Shown here piece after piece: positions 35,891 to 44,418 of a stretch of DNA of 64,000 nt (positions are counted from its first letter, which is position 1; each line of letters begins with the position of its first letter). The DNA lies in NCBI GenBank assembly GCA_003129525.1, contig CP029329.1, positions 3,718,001-3,782,000 of the forward strand, read 5' to 3'. The stretch is from Clostridium beijerinckii. GTDB taxonomy: Bacteria > Bacillota > Clostridia > Clostridiales > Clostridiaceae. Both the position numbers and the translations under genes were made by a program. The notes beneath the pieces were generated by a model. It ran no database searches. It was not told where the DNA came from and worked only from the letters and a program-made list of their open reading frames with translations.

Positions 35891-37282
35891 CTACCTACTA
35901 GTCAATATTTCACTATTTTTATTTAAACATACGGTAAATGTAGTCCCTTTATTTTCCTTACTTTCTACATCAATAGTTCCAGAGTGTAGTGTTAATATCT
36001 TCTTCACGATAGTAAGTCCTATGCCACTACCTTCAATTCTTTGTCTACTTTTATCTCCACGATACATTCTTTCAAAAATAAAAGCCAAATCTTCTTTTTT
36101 AATACCCATACCATTATCCTTAATTTGAATGATAACAGAATTTATGTCACTACTAAGATTGATCCACACTGTTCCATTAATATTAGTAAATTTAATTCCA
36201 TTAGATATTAAATTTATAAAAACTTGTTTTAAGTTATCATAATCACCTAGTACTGTAAAGTCCTTATTTTCTTCTTTATTCATAATTAATTCTATATTTT
36301 TTTCATCAGCTGCAATAGAAAAGTCGCTAATCACAGTTGAAAGAAGTTCATCCATATTAACCAATCCTAAATTAAGAGCTATTTCATCTGCCTCAATTTC
36401 CTTTAATGCATTTAAATTATTTAAAAGCTTTCCGAATCTTATTACTTCATCATTTAAATTATTAAGTTTATCAGGTGTTGTAGGTATTATCCCATCTATC
36501 ATTGCTTCTAAATTATTTTGCAATACATTAAGAGGAGTTCTTATTTCATGAGATATATCTGAAATAAGTCTCTTTCGGAGCAAATCTTGACTATTAAGTT
36601 TGTCACCTAAAGAATTTATACTCTCAGTTAAATTTCTAATTTCCATAATGTCACTTTTTATATTTGATCTGGAATCATAATTACCTCTTGATAGATTTAC
36701 AGAAGTATTTGAAACTTCTTTTATAGGTTTAGAAAATTGTTTTGATAAAATCAAACTTATTATTGATACTATTGCTAAAGTTAATACACCACTAAATACA
36801 ATGCCCTTATTAATCTCGATTTTAAAACTTATATCTTCCTTTGAAAGTAAAACAGGTGAATACTGCCCAACTAAAATAGTTCCTACTGTTTTTCCGTTTA
36901 CATTTATATCGAAATTACTAGAGGTATAAACTCCTTTTTCCTCTGTTCCATTTAACATAATATGATTTTTATATTTTATATCATTTGGATTCATTTCCCA
37001 TACAACTTTTCCATTTGTATCTAAAAGAGTTAAGCAATAGTTGCTCATATACGCTTCATGCATCATCTCTTCTCCTGAAGTTGAATCCCAATTTCCATCT
37101 CTCTTATAAATTTGCTGAAAGTATTCTACCAGCCTTGTATTCCTTTTATTTTGTGTATCCTCCATATAATTATTGAAAGTATTGTTTATAGTTACATTAA
37201 TTATTACAGCAGATAAAAGTACAGCAACTACAGCGCAAAATATTATAATTATACTTAGACGTTTTCTAATGCTGTGCTTCAT
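35891..37282 (-). CDS. Membrane sensor histidine kinase
   Basis: 463 residues. Membrane segment about 9-31, extracytoplasmic region 32-158, membrane segment 160-180, HAMP 181-232, HisKA with H245 (SDISHEIRTPLNVL), and HATPase with DNGMGI and GSGIGLTIVK boxes. No PAS domain. It pairs with the response regulator immediately upstream (4-base overlap, ATGA). The signal is unknown. Similar BaeS-like kinases respond to envelope or antimicrobial stress, and the adjacent membrane protein at 38228 may be part of the response; that is inference. Confidence 0.87.
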   Translation of the reverse strand: MKHSIRKRLSIIIIFCAVVAVLLSAVIINVTINNTFNNYMEDTQNKRNTRLVEYFQQIYKRDGNWDSTSGEEMMHEAYMSNYCLTLLDTNGKVVWEMNPNDIKYKNHIMLNGTEEKGVYTSSNFDINVNGKTVGTILVGQYSPVLLSKEDISFKIEINKGIVFSGVLTLAIVSIISLILSKQFSKPIKEVSNTSVNLSRGNYDSRSNIKSDIMEIRNLTESINSLGDKLNSQDLLRKRLISDISHEIRTPLNVLQNNLEAMIDGIIPTTPDKLNNLNDEVIRFGKLLNNLNALKEIEADEIALNLGLVNMDELLSTVISDFSIAADEKNIELIMNKEENKDFTVLGDYDNLKQVFINLISNGIKFTNINGTVWINLSSDINSVIIQIKDNGMGIKKEDLAFIFERMYRGDKSRQRIEGSGIGLTIVKKILTLHSGTIDVESKENKGTTFTVCLNKNSEILTSR

Positions 37283-37962
37283 TTCTCATCACCAAATTTA
37301 TAACCAACTTTTGTAACAGTAATAATGTATCTTGGTACTTTACTATCTTCTTCAATCTTCTTACGTAAATTCTTAATATGGACATCAATAATTCTATCAG
37401 AGCCATCAAAATCAATACCAAATACTCTTTCTATTATTGCTTCTCTTGTAAATACTTTTCCTCTATTTGAAGCTAAAACATATAATATATCAAATTCATT
37501 TGGAGTTAAATTCACTTCTTCTCCATTTAACTTAACAAATCTCTTATCACTATCAATTATTAATTTCTCATCATCAATTGAAAGAATATTATCTTTGCTA
37601 CCATCTACTCTTCTAAACAAAGCATTTACACGAGCGGTAAGTTCTCTTGGGCTTAAAGGTTTTGTTAGATATTCATCAGCTCCAATATTTAAGCCCTCAA
37701 TTTTATCGCTTAGAGTAACTTTAGCAGTTAGCATAAAAATGTATACGTCTGATATTCTTCTAAGTATCTTGCAAACTTCTTCACCATCAATATCTGGCAG
37801 CATTAAATCTAAAATTACAAGATCAATTCTTTCTTTTCTAAATAATTCTATTCCATCTAATCCACTTTCAGTAGCGTAAACTCCATATCCTTCTTTTTTA
37901 AGGTATGCTTTTAAAATATCTGATACACTTTTTTCATCTTCAATTATTAAAATATTATTCAT
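37279..37962 (-). CDS. OmpR-family response regulator
   Basis: 227 residues. Receiver with acidic residues near 8-10, phospho-acceptor D52 (LDLMLPDIDG) and lysine near 102; OmpR-type winged helix with recognition region GSDRIIDVHIKNLRKKI near 190-206. The ATG at 37962 follows GGGGTGG; an upstream GTG lies within that ribosome site. First gene of the kinase/regulator operon. Confidence 0.88.
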   Translation of the reverse strand: MNNILIIEDEKSVSDILKAYLKKEGYGVYATESGLDGIELFRKERIDLVILDLMLPDIDGEEVCKILRRISDVYIFMLTAKVTLSDKIEGLNIGADEYLTKPLSPRELTARVNALFRRVDGSKDNILSIDDEKLIIDSDKRFVKLNGEEVNLTPNEFDILYVLASNRGKVFTREAIIERVFGIDFDGSDRIIDVHIKNLRKKIEEDSKVPRYIITVTKVGYKFGDEK

Positions 37963-38227
37963 AGCTTCCACCCCATATAGTTTTCTATTAATATTACATT
38001 ATTATATACTAATAACTTAACATAAACTTATGAATTTTATATGTAAATCAATATATTTTTTCATAATTTTATTTAAATTTTATAGTTTACTTATAGATAT
38101 TTATAGTCTTAAATTACAAATATGAAAGTTATTCTTTTGAATAGAAATAGAGGCAGAAATAAATCCTACCTCTTAATCTCAAATTAAATTTAAATGCCAC
38201 TTTGAACATATATAAATAATATATTTA

Positions 38228-38716
38228 TTACATCATAGGCATATTTGACATATTGCTTATAATTTCTGGATTTACCATACCAAATATCATTGCAACATGT
38301 GCAACAACTAGAAATCCACTAATAAGAATAAAATGAATTTTCGTTTTTTGTTCTGATGTTTTGTTTTTAAATATTATTCCAAGTTCCATTAGCGAAAGAG
38401 GAAGAAGAAAAACAACACCAGATAAATAAAAACCAACGGCTAATACATCTATTATTCCATGCCATCCTCCAGTACTAGTTAATGGGATGACTGCTGTAGA
38501 AAATAGATAAATAAAAATACCTGTGAAGAATAATCCATCAAAAATACCAATAATTTTGTTGAATGTTCTTAATCCACCGCTTTTAGTTTTGTTAAATAGT
38601 ATAAAAAATTCTGAGATTGTAAGTGCTTCAGCACAAATAACTGGTATAGCCATAAAAATAATTAAATTCCAAGGCTGATTGTCTGCAAGTAGTGACATGT
38701 AATGTGTCATATTCAT
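38228..38716 (-). CDS. Four-helix membrane protein of unknown function
   Basis: 162 residues with about four membrane segments (near 17-40, 55-78, 85-112, 128-150), a conserved-looking CAEALTISEFFILFNK early stretch and a Met-rich C-terminus (SNMSNMPMM). I do not recognise a characterised family. GGAGGTATTAATT precedes the ATG at 38716. It is just upstream of the response regulator and in the same direction, separated by about 265 bases with a small hairpin (AGAGGCAG/TACCTCT near 38147-38178), so it may or may not be co-regulated with it. Confidence 0.6.
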   Translation of the reverse strand: MNMTHYMSLLADNQPWNLIIFMAIPVICAEALTISEFFILFNKTKSGGLRTFNKIIGIFDGLFFTGIFIYLFSTAVIPLTSTGGWHGIIDVLAVGFYLSGVVFLLPLSLMELGIIFKNKTSEQKTKIHFILISGFLVVAHVAMIFGMVNPEIISNMSNMPMM

Positions 38717-39145
38717 AATTAATACCTCCATCTAAGTTTTATTAACTTATTTTACTAAATTCATATGAAGATTTTATGAAGATTTATTATATTGGAATAA
38801 TTTTTCTTATTTTTCATCAGTAAAATCACTAATAATACTTGTAGCTACCATCCTAATTGATGTTTTAATTTATATTATAAGCTCTTATAATTCATCAAAT
38901 TCTAGAAATACAGCATCTCAAAAAAAATTCTGTCAAAACACTATAAGTTATTCACTTTTAATTCAACAATAACCTGATACCTTAGTAGGATGTGGAATGC
39001 ACGACTTGCTCACCTTCTTTTTAATTCAAGAGATATAGGTAATGCATTATTGAAATAGACCTATTTAAAGGTATATAATGTTTCTAGATAATAAAAGAAC
39101 TATTTGTGAAAAATTTCAAATTACTATTAAACTAACCACAGGAAG
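38717..39145. other. Intergenic stretch with a possible gene remnant
   Basis: Around 38965-39030 a minus-strand frame reads KVSKSCIPHPTKVSGYC and then stops, with no start; it looks like a protein tail but is too short to name. The rest is AT-rich without a supported feature. Confidence 0.25.
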
Positions 39146-39454
39146 GTGATTAATATAAAAACAGAGCATGAAAAAGAAATCATTGATAAAAATAATAATA
39201 GATTAGTCTCTGAAACTAAAAATCCAAACATGTTATCAGCTGCCTTTATGATTTTTATTTTCCCAATAATCTCTATATTTTTAGGAGTGTTTGTAGGAGG
39301 TTATATAGGGAAATCTATTGGAGCATCTATTAAGTTTTCTGAACTTATAGGAGGATTAGTGACTTTTGCATTGGCAGTGGTAATAATAAAGTTATTTGAC
39401 AAATCTCTAAAAGCAAATAAAAATACAGAGAAAATTTATTGGGATGATTTATAG
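39146..39454 (+). CDS. RseC/MucC-like membrane protein, lacking the N-terminal cysteine domain
   Basis: 102 residues, two membrane segments (about 30-58 and 68-86) in the style of SoxR-reducing-system RseC proteins, including a FIFPIISIFLGVFVGGYIG segment. RseC normally has a cysteine-rich cytoplasmic N-terminus; here only a short charged segment precedes the membrane part. Start is GTG, with the GGAAG ribosome site too close to be convincing. This suggests an N-terminally truncated gene or a wrongly placed start. Stand-alone; convergent with the ric gene. Confidence 0.5.
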   Translation: MINIKTEHEKEIIDKNNNRLVSETKNPNMLSAAFMIFIFPIISIFLGVFVGGYIGKSIGASIKFSELIGGLVTFALAVVIIKLFDKSLKANKNTEKIYWDDL

Positions 39455-39507
39455 TAAACTATTAATTATTAATAATCTTCTTATTGATAATTAATAGCAG
39501 TAAAGCT

Positions 39508-39553
39508 AAGATTTTAATATTAATTTTTAAATTAACATTAAAATCTTTTTTCA
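39508..39553. terminator. Bidirectional terminator between convergent genes
   Basis: Long AT stem AAGATTTTAAT.TTAATTT/AAATTAA.ATTAAAATCTT with T-run on the plus strand and A-run on the other side. Confidence 0.75.
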
Positions 39554-39582
39554 CTTTATTAAATGCAACTAGAATAAATTCA

Positions 39583-40293
39583 TTATTTCTTTAATTCATA
39601 AAGTCTTAGAAATAGTATATTATTTTCTAAATGTATATGCTGAAATAAATCTGATTCCATTTCTTGAAGTTTAGCGTAAGTTATTCTGTAAGTATTGCAT
39701 CCATCAGCTGGAGCATTATAATCATTAGTTATAGTTCTTAATTCTTTAAGGATATTACCTGCTCCAGTATGCTCATCTTGCAATTGCTCGATTATATTTA
39801 TTGCTTTATTTAAATCAACTTCGCTATTACTTCTTAAATATGCTTTAATTGCTGGATATTGAATTGTTTCTTCTTCTATTAAATGAGCATCTAATGTCAT
39901 TTTAATAGTATGAAATAACTTGTGTACTTTTGAAAGTTCAGGATGATGTTCTCCATGTACTCTTAATATTTTAGTTGTTAATTCACTTATTTTAGGAAGG
40001 TTCTCGTAAAGATACCCATGATGTACATTTACTATATGATCAACCAATTCATCCAAAGGTACTTCCATCCAATTTCTGTCTTTTAAGTTAATATTATTTT
40101 TAAATTTTTCATATGAGCTATTAATTTTTTCCAATAGCTCTGCTTCATTAACTTCGCTCTCTTTTATAGCTGCAATTAATGATCTATCTCCGCCGCAACA
40201 AAAATCAATTTTATATTCTTTAAATATATCTGCAGCATTTGGAAACCCAGTTACTATCTCTCCAATTTTTTGATTGCTATTAAATGTATTCAT
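39583..40293 (-). CDS. ric: Iron-sulfur cluster repair di-iron protein Ric (ScdA/YtfE)
   Basis: Cytosolic di-iron protein that repairs iron-sulfur clusters after NO or peroxide damage, 236 residues. N-terminal ScdA/DUF542 domain with DFCCGGDRSL near residues 30-39, then a hemerythrin HHE domain with the His/Glu ligands (VDHIVNVHHGYLYENLP near 88, HGEHHPELSKVHKLF near 113, HLIEEETIQYP near 136, DEHTGAGNIL near 173 and HIHLENNILFLR near 218). Full-length. It opens the nitrosative-stress island and stands in its own transcription unit; I see neither a GTAAC nor a TGTGAT box close to its start. AGAGGAGGAATAAATAA precedes the ATG. Confidence 0.9.
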   Translation of the reverse strand: MNTFNSNQKIGEIVTGFPNAADIFKEYKIDFCCGGDRSLIAAIKESEVNEAELLEKINSSYEKFKNNINLKDRNWMEVPLDELVDHIVNVHHGYLYENLPKISELTTKILRVHGEHHPELSKVHKLFHTIKMTLDAHLIEEETIQYPAIKAYLRSNSEVDLNKAINIIEQLQDEHTGAGNILKELRTITNDYNAPADGCNTYRITYAKLQEMESDLFQHIHLENNILFLRLYELKK

Positions 40294-40435
40294 TTATTTA
40301 TTCCTCCTCTAGTTATATCTTATTAATTTATTGTATTTAGAAACTTAATTATATCTTTGAACTTATTTTCTTTAATATTTTCCTACTAATAAAAACATTT
40401 ATTCTAAACTCCATAACGTCACGGAAAAATTTCTC

Positions 40436-40852
40436 TTATTTTGCTATTAATTTTCCGAAATTCATACATTTTTCTTGATTTTCTCCTTCAGGATATTCTT
40501 CTGATGTTAAACCTTCACTAATTAATGTGGCTCCATATGATTCCATTCTCTTTTCCCATTCTGTCATCCACTCACCAGTCCCCCATCCAAACGAGCCAAA
40601 AAGTGCAACTTTTTTCCCTTGGATATTTCCTTCTAATGAATTAACAAAAGGTTCCATTTCACTTTCTTCCAATTCTTCAACGCCTGAAGCTGGACATCCC
40701 AAAATAAGTATTTCTTCATTTTTTACATCATCAAGTGATGCTGATGATACATCAACTAATTCAGCTTTTTTTCCTTCCGATTCTATTCCTTCTAATATTA
40801 ATCTTGCCATTTTTTCTGTATTTCCTGATTGGCTCCAATAAATTATTTTCAT
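40436..40852 (-). CDS. Flavodoxin
   Basis: FMN-binding electron carrier, 138 residues. Phosphate loop SQSGNTEKMA near residues 7-16, and the aromatic/acidic loops LGCPASGVEELEES near 51 and GSFGWGTGEWM near 83 that hold the isoalloxazine ring. Short-chain type. The start at 40852 follows AGGAGGAATTAAT. A TGTGATTTGAATCAAA box 100 bases upstream ties it to the siroheme reductase and FprA genes; it is a plausible electron donor for the reductases of the island. Confidence 0.88.
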   Translation of the reverse strand: MKIIYWSQSGNTEKMARLILEGIESEGKKAELVDVSSASLDDVKNEEILILGCPASGVEELEESEMEPFVNSLEGNIQGKKVALFGSFGWGTGEWMTEWEKRMESYGATLISEGLTSEEYPEGENQEKCMNFGKLIAK

Positions 40853-40951
40853 ATTAATTCCTCCTAAATCCACTAGTTATTTTTAAATTTATTTTGTAAT
40901 TTATCTTGTTTAACTTATGATATTATTATAACTTCATTGATTTTAATATAA

Positions 40952-40967
40952 TGTGATTTGAATCAAA
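40952..40967. promoter_or_regulatory. FNR-like box before flavodoxin
   Basis: TGTGATTTGAATCAAA with a palindromic GATT-TG-AATC core, 100 bases upstream of the flavodoxin start. Member of a family at 47333, 53362, 55978, 56011, 61731 and 63330. Confidence 0.6.
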
Positions 40968-41055
40968 ACTTAAATTAATATTTATTTTCTCAACTATTGT
41001 AGATAAAACAATATTAAAGCTATAAATCTAATAATAATTTTTTATACTAAACTAA

Positions 41056-41252
41056 GAATAAGAGGTAGGCTTTTTCACAGTATTGCATAAAAAAAATTAG
41101 CTGTAGGTTTCTTTTATATTAGAAGTTGTTCCATTCCACACATATGCATGTTTCAAGTTTGCCTTAGATACATGCATTGTTGGCGGAACTTCTAATATTA
41201 AAAATCCACAGCTAATTTTTTGGCAATCGTAGAAAAGACCTCCCTCTTATTT
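41056..41252. repeat. Long imperfect inverted repeat (MITE-like or structured RNA)
   Basis: Two arms of about 90 bases pair almost from end to end: AATAAGAGG/CCTCTTATT at the ends, then ATTGC/GCAAT, AATTAGCTGT/ACAGCTAATT, ATATTAGAAGTT/AACTTCTAATAT, and a perfect ATGCATGT/ACATGCAT near the centre. No T-run at the outer end and no coding frame. It lies between the hcpR stop and the flavodoxin promoter. Confidence 0.75.
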
Positions 41253-41289
41253 GGGTAGTTTCTTCCTTGAGCTTACTTTTAGTTTTATT

Positions 41290-42003
41290 TTATATATAAT
41301 CTTTTAAGCCTTCTTGATCTAAAATTATAATCTTTTTTGTTCCTACTATTTTTATTAATTTCTCTTCTTCAAACTTCTTTAATTTTCTACTTATCGTTTC
41401 CCGTGTTACTCCAATAAAATTTGCCATATCTTCTCTTGATAGTGGTAATTCTATTGATATATTATTTTCTATAGATACTCCATATTTGTCTATAAAATCC
41501 GTTAATAAATAAGCCATTCTTGAATCAACATCATTAGTTGCAAGATTCTGTACAAGACTTTCTACCTTTGCTAATCTTTCTCCTACAGTTTCTAATACTT
41601 TTATTCCAATCTCTGGCTTTCTCATAATTATATCTTTCATTTCATCTTTAGTGAGAGTACATATCTTAGAATTTACTATTGCTTTAGAATTAAATCCATA
41701 CTTGGAAATCTTTATTAGTTCTAATTCTCCAAAAAAGTCTCCTTCTGAAAGTACATGCAATATTTGTTCCTTACCATCTTTAGTGTACTTATATAATTTT
41801 ATCTTTCCTTCATTTATAAAATAAAGTGTATTTGCAACATTTCCTTCAGTAAAAATAATATCGCCCTTACTATATTCTTTATGATTAATAGTTTTTACAA
41901 TCTCTAACAATTCTTCATTATTTAAATTTTCAAATATTGGGACTTTGCTTGCACAAAGTCCTCCTCTACAATTATTACAGCAATTGCCACAATTATTATT
42001 CAT
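41290..42003 (-). CDS. Crp/Fnr-family regulator, HcpR-like, with N-terminal cysteine cluster
   Basis: 237 residues. The N-terminus NNNCGNCCNNCRGGLC carries five cysteines, suggesting an iron-sulfur cluster as in FNR; then a CNMP-type beta barrel (about 25-140), dimer helix and a winged HTH (LSREDMANFIGVTRETISRK near 190-209). Crp/Fnr members next to hcp are known as HcpR and respond to NO/nitrite. Its gene is directly downstream of hcp copy 1, and palindromes TGTAAC-N4-GTTAC precede both identical hcp genes, so it is the best candidate for binding them. Which of the two box families in the island it reads is inferred, not shown. AAGGAGGGTGATGTT precedes the ATG. Confidence 0.8.
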   Translation of the reverse strand: MNNNCGNCCNNCRGGLCASKVPIFENLNNEELLEIVKTINHKEYSKGDIIFTEGNVANTLYFINEGKIKLYKYTKDGKEQILHVLSEGDFFGELELIKISKYGFNSKAIVNSKICTLTKDEMKDIIMRKPEIGIKVLETVGERLAKVESLVQNLATNDVDSRMAYLLTDFIDKYGVSIENNISIELPLSREDMANFIGVTRETISRKLKKFEEEKLIKIVGTKKIIILDQEGLKDYI

Positions 42004-42095
42004 AACATCACCCTCCTTTATTAATTAACGGATTTACCTGAGTTCGGCACAATCAAAAAATTGACCTAATAGGCTTGCTATGAGGCCAATTCACC

Positions 42096-42155
42096 TCCTT
42101 GCCTAATGAAAAATATTCATTACAACTTTTGACTTGTTATTTATTTTCATGTGCC
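42096..42155. repeat. 60-bp dispersed repeat, copy 1 (second copy 57401-57461)
   Basis: Starts TTGCCTAATGAAAAATATTC and ends GACTTGTTATTTATTTTCAT then GTGCCT; the copy after fprA at 57401 has the same order with about three quarters of the bases identical. At 57401 it forms the right arm of a terminator hairpin; here the left arm is different. It lies in the hcpR leader. Confidence 0.55.
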
Positions 42156-42202
42156 TTATATGTAAATTATACTATATAACTATAACAAATATATGTAATT
42201 AA

Positions 42203-42238
42203 AAACAAATCCTAGCTGCAATTAAGTAGCTAGGATTC
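42203..42238 (-). terminator. Terminator of hcp copy 1
   Basis: Stem AATCCTAGCT.C/G.AGCTAGGATT followed by TTTGTTTTT on the minus strand. A related hairpin follows hcp copy 2 at 49478. Confidence 0.8.
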
Positions 42239-42304
42239 TGTATTATATAGATAGAGTCATTTTATATTTTGTATGTCAATTATTTTTTAAACTCATACTA
42301 TCTA

Positions 42305-44008
42305 TTAAGCTTCCATAAACATCTTCATGTCATCTTCTACATTAGTGATTCCACCAATTCCAAAGTTATCTATTAATACTTTAGCAACATTTGGTGAAAG
42401 GAATGCTGGAAGTGTTGGTCCTAAGTGAATGTTTTTAACACCTAAGTGTAATAATGATAATAATACTATTACAGCTTTTTGTTCATACCAAGCTATGTTG
42501 TATGATATAGGTAGGTCATTTACACTCTTTAATCCAAATACTTCTTGAAGTTTTAGTGCTATAACAACTAATGAATATGAATCATTACATTGACCTGCAT
42601 CTAATACTCTTGGAATTCCACCAATGTCACCTAAGTTTAATTTGTTATATTTATATTTAGCACAACCTGCTGTTAATATAACTGTATCTTTAGGTAATTT
42701 TTCTGCAAAATCAGTATAGTAATTTCTTGATTTAGCTCTACCGTCACAACCAGCCATTACAAAGAATCTCTTTATAGCTCCAGTTTTAACAGCATCTACA
42801 ACTTTATCAGCAAGTGCTAAAACTTGGTTATGAGCGAATCCACCAACTATTTGTCCTTTTTCTATTTCAGTAGGTGCTTTACATTTTTTAGCCATTTCTA
42901 TAAGCTTAGAAAAATCTTTTGTTCCATCAGCCTTAGCTTCTATATGTGCACATCCTGGCATTCCTGTCGCACCAGTTGTAAATAATCTATTTTTGTAAGA
43001 ATCCTTTGGAATAACTATACAGTTAGTAGTCATAAGAATTACTCCATTAAACTTTTCGAATTCTTCTTTTTGTTTCCACCATGCATTACCGTAGTTTCCT
43101 GCAAAGTGACTGTATTTCTTGAATTTTGGATAATATTGTCCAGCAAGCATTTCACCATGAGTATAAACATCTACTCCAGTTCCTTCTGTTTGCGCAAGTA
43201 ACATTTCTAAATCTCTTAAATCATGTCCTGAAATCAATATTCCTGGGTTAGTTCTAACTCCAATATCTACAGTTGTGATTTCTGGATGTCCATAGCTTTC
43301 AGTATTAGCTTTATCAAGTAATGCCATACCATCTACACCAAATTTTCCTGCTTCTAGTGCAAGTCCTACATAGTCATCAACAGTTAAAGTATCATCAATT
43401 GTAGCTGCTAATGCCTTTGCCATAAATGCGTGAACTTCTTCATTATTGTATTTTAAGTTCATAGCATGTTTCATGTATGCAGATAAACCTTTTAATCCAT
43501 AAGTTATAAGTTCTCTTAAACTTCTTATATCTTCATTTTCAGTTGCAAGTACTCCAACTTTTTCAGCCTTTGCCTCAAAGTCTATTGTATTATCAGCAGT
43601 CCAAGTAGCAGCCTCTGGCATTATCATTTCTGTAGTTTTCATTCCAAATATTTTTTTGAAGAAACCACCAGTTACTTTTACTTCTCCAACAGTACCACCA
43701 GCCTTAACAACTTTAGCTTTTAAAATTTCTCTAAGCTTTAAAGTTTCTCTTACTCTATCTAAAATAGAATCTCTATCAAAATTTGCATTTGTAATTGTTG
43801 TAAATAAGTTTTCTGTTACGAATTTATCAACTTTAGCATCTATAACATTAACTTTTCTTCCTTCATTACTTACTATAGCTAGTCCTTTAGTTGCATATAT
43901 TAATAAATCTTGAGCCTTTGCTACATATTCATCTTTACCGCAAACTCCCACTTTAGTACATCCAGTACAACCTGCTGTTTCTTGACATTGATAACAAAAC
44001 ATCGACAT
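42305..44008 (-). CDS. hcp: Hydroxylamine reductase / hybrid-cluster protein (copy 1)
   Basis: Hybrid cluster protein (prismane), 567 residues; reduces NO to N2O and hydroxylamine to ammonia in vitro and protects against nitrosative stress. N-terminal cysteines C5, C8, C17, C23 (C-x2-C-x8-C-x5-C) hold the cubane cluster; hybrid-cluster ligands are in [11 protein letters not shown] near 263, THGEM near 284, CIVIP near 335, [11 protein letters not shown] near 452 and [10 protein letters not shown] near 477. The product differs from that of copy 2 (49598) by one residue (A40 against V40) although the flanking DNA has diverged. Two TGTAAC palindromes lie upstream and AGGAGGACATAAT precedes the ATG. 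Confidence 0.95.
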   Translation of the reverse strand: MSMFCYQCQETAGCTGCTKVGVCGKDEYVAKAQDLLIYATKGLAIVSNEGRKVNVIDAKVDKFVTENLFTTITNANFDRDSILDRVRETLKLREILKAKVVKAGGTVGEVKVTGGFFKKIFGMKTTEMIMPEAATWTADNTIDFEAKAEKVGVLATENEDIRSLRELITYGLKGLSAYMKHAMNLKYNNEEVHAFMAKALAATIDDTLTVDDYVGLALEAGKFGVDGMALLDKANTESYGHPEITTVDIGVRTNPGILISGHDLRDLEMLLAQTEGTGVDVYTHGEMLAGQYYPKFKKYSHFAGNYGNAWWKQKEEFEKFNGVILMTTNCIVIPKDSYKNRLFTTGATGMPGCAHIEAKADGTKDFSKLIEMAKKCKAPTEIEKGQIVGGFAHNQVLALADKVVDAVKTGAIKRFFVMAGCDGRAKSRNYYTDFAEKLPKDTVILTAGCAKYKYNKLNLGDIGGIPRVLDAGQCNDSYSLVVIALKLQEVFGLKSVNDLPISYNIAWYEQKAVIVLLSLLHLGVKNIHLGPTLPAFLSPNVAKVLIDNFGIGGITNVEDDMKMFMEA

Positions 44009-44193
44009 ATTATGTCCTCCTATTTTTCTTTAAATATTTTAATATATAAGTTTTAAAAACAATTTACATTTTAATTGTCTATAAGTAAATTAAGTATAAA
44101 ATATTAATTTACACTTATATGAATTTAATAATTTATTGTTGTTATTTCTCAACTTCAACAATTTAAAGTTTACTATATTCTTTTAAGCATCTA

Positions 44194-44209
44194 TGTAACA
44201 TACGTTACT
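44194..44209. promoter_or_regulatory. HcpR-type operator before hcp copy 1
   Basis: TGTAACATACGTTACT, identical to the box before hcp copy 2 (51407). 186 bases before the start. Confidence 0.7.
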
Positions 44210-44288
44210 AACTTAGATTTAATGTTTTTTTATTTCTATGTTAGCTCTTTGCTACATTTATATATTACTAAAATACTCTGTTTAAATC

Positions 44289-44304
44289 TGTAACAACGGT
44301 TACG
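44289..44304. promoter_or_regulatory. Second HcpR-type operator before hcp copy 1
   Basis: TGTAACAACGGTTACG, 95 bases beyond the first box. Close to the AAA-RyR gene terminator; it has no counterpart upstream of copy 2. Confidence 0.55.
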
Positions 44305-44372
44305 TAATTAGAAAAATAAAAAAATGCCGTCCTTTTAGCCACTTAATTCTTTACTAAATACCTGAATAACTA

Positions 44373-44416
44373 AAAGAGATACTTGATTCCTAGTACTCTG
44401 AATCAAATATCTCTTT
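44373..44416 (-). terminator. Terminator of the DUF2249/AAA-RyR operon
   Basis: Stem AAAGAGATA.TTGATT/AATCAA.TATCTCTTT just after the stop at 44419. A degenerate copy (51473-51520) remains in the deletion scar upstream of hcp copy 2. Confidence 0.75.
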
Positions 44417-44418
44417 GC

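Noticed and set aside
41056-41252. A riboswitch (for example cobalamin or FMN) in the hcpR-flavodoxin gap
   Set aside because: The sequence is a simple two-arm inverted repeat without the conserved internal loops of known riboswitches.
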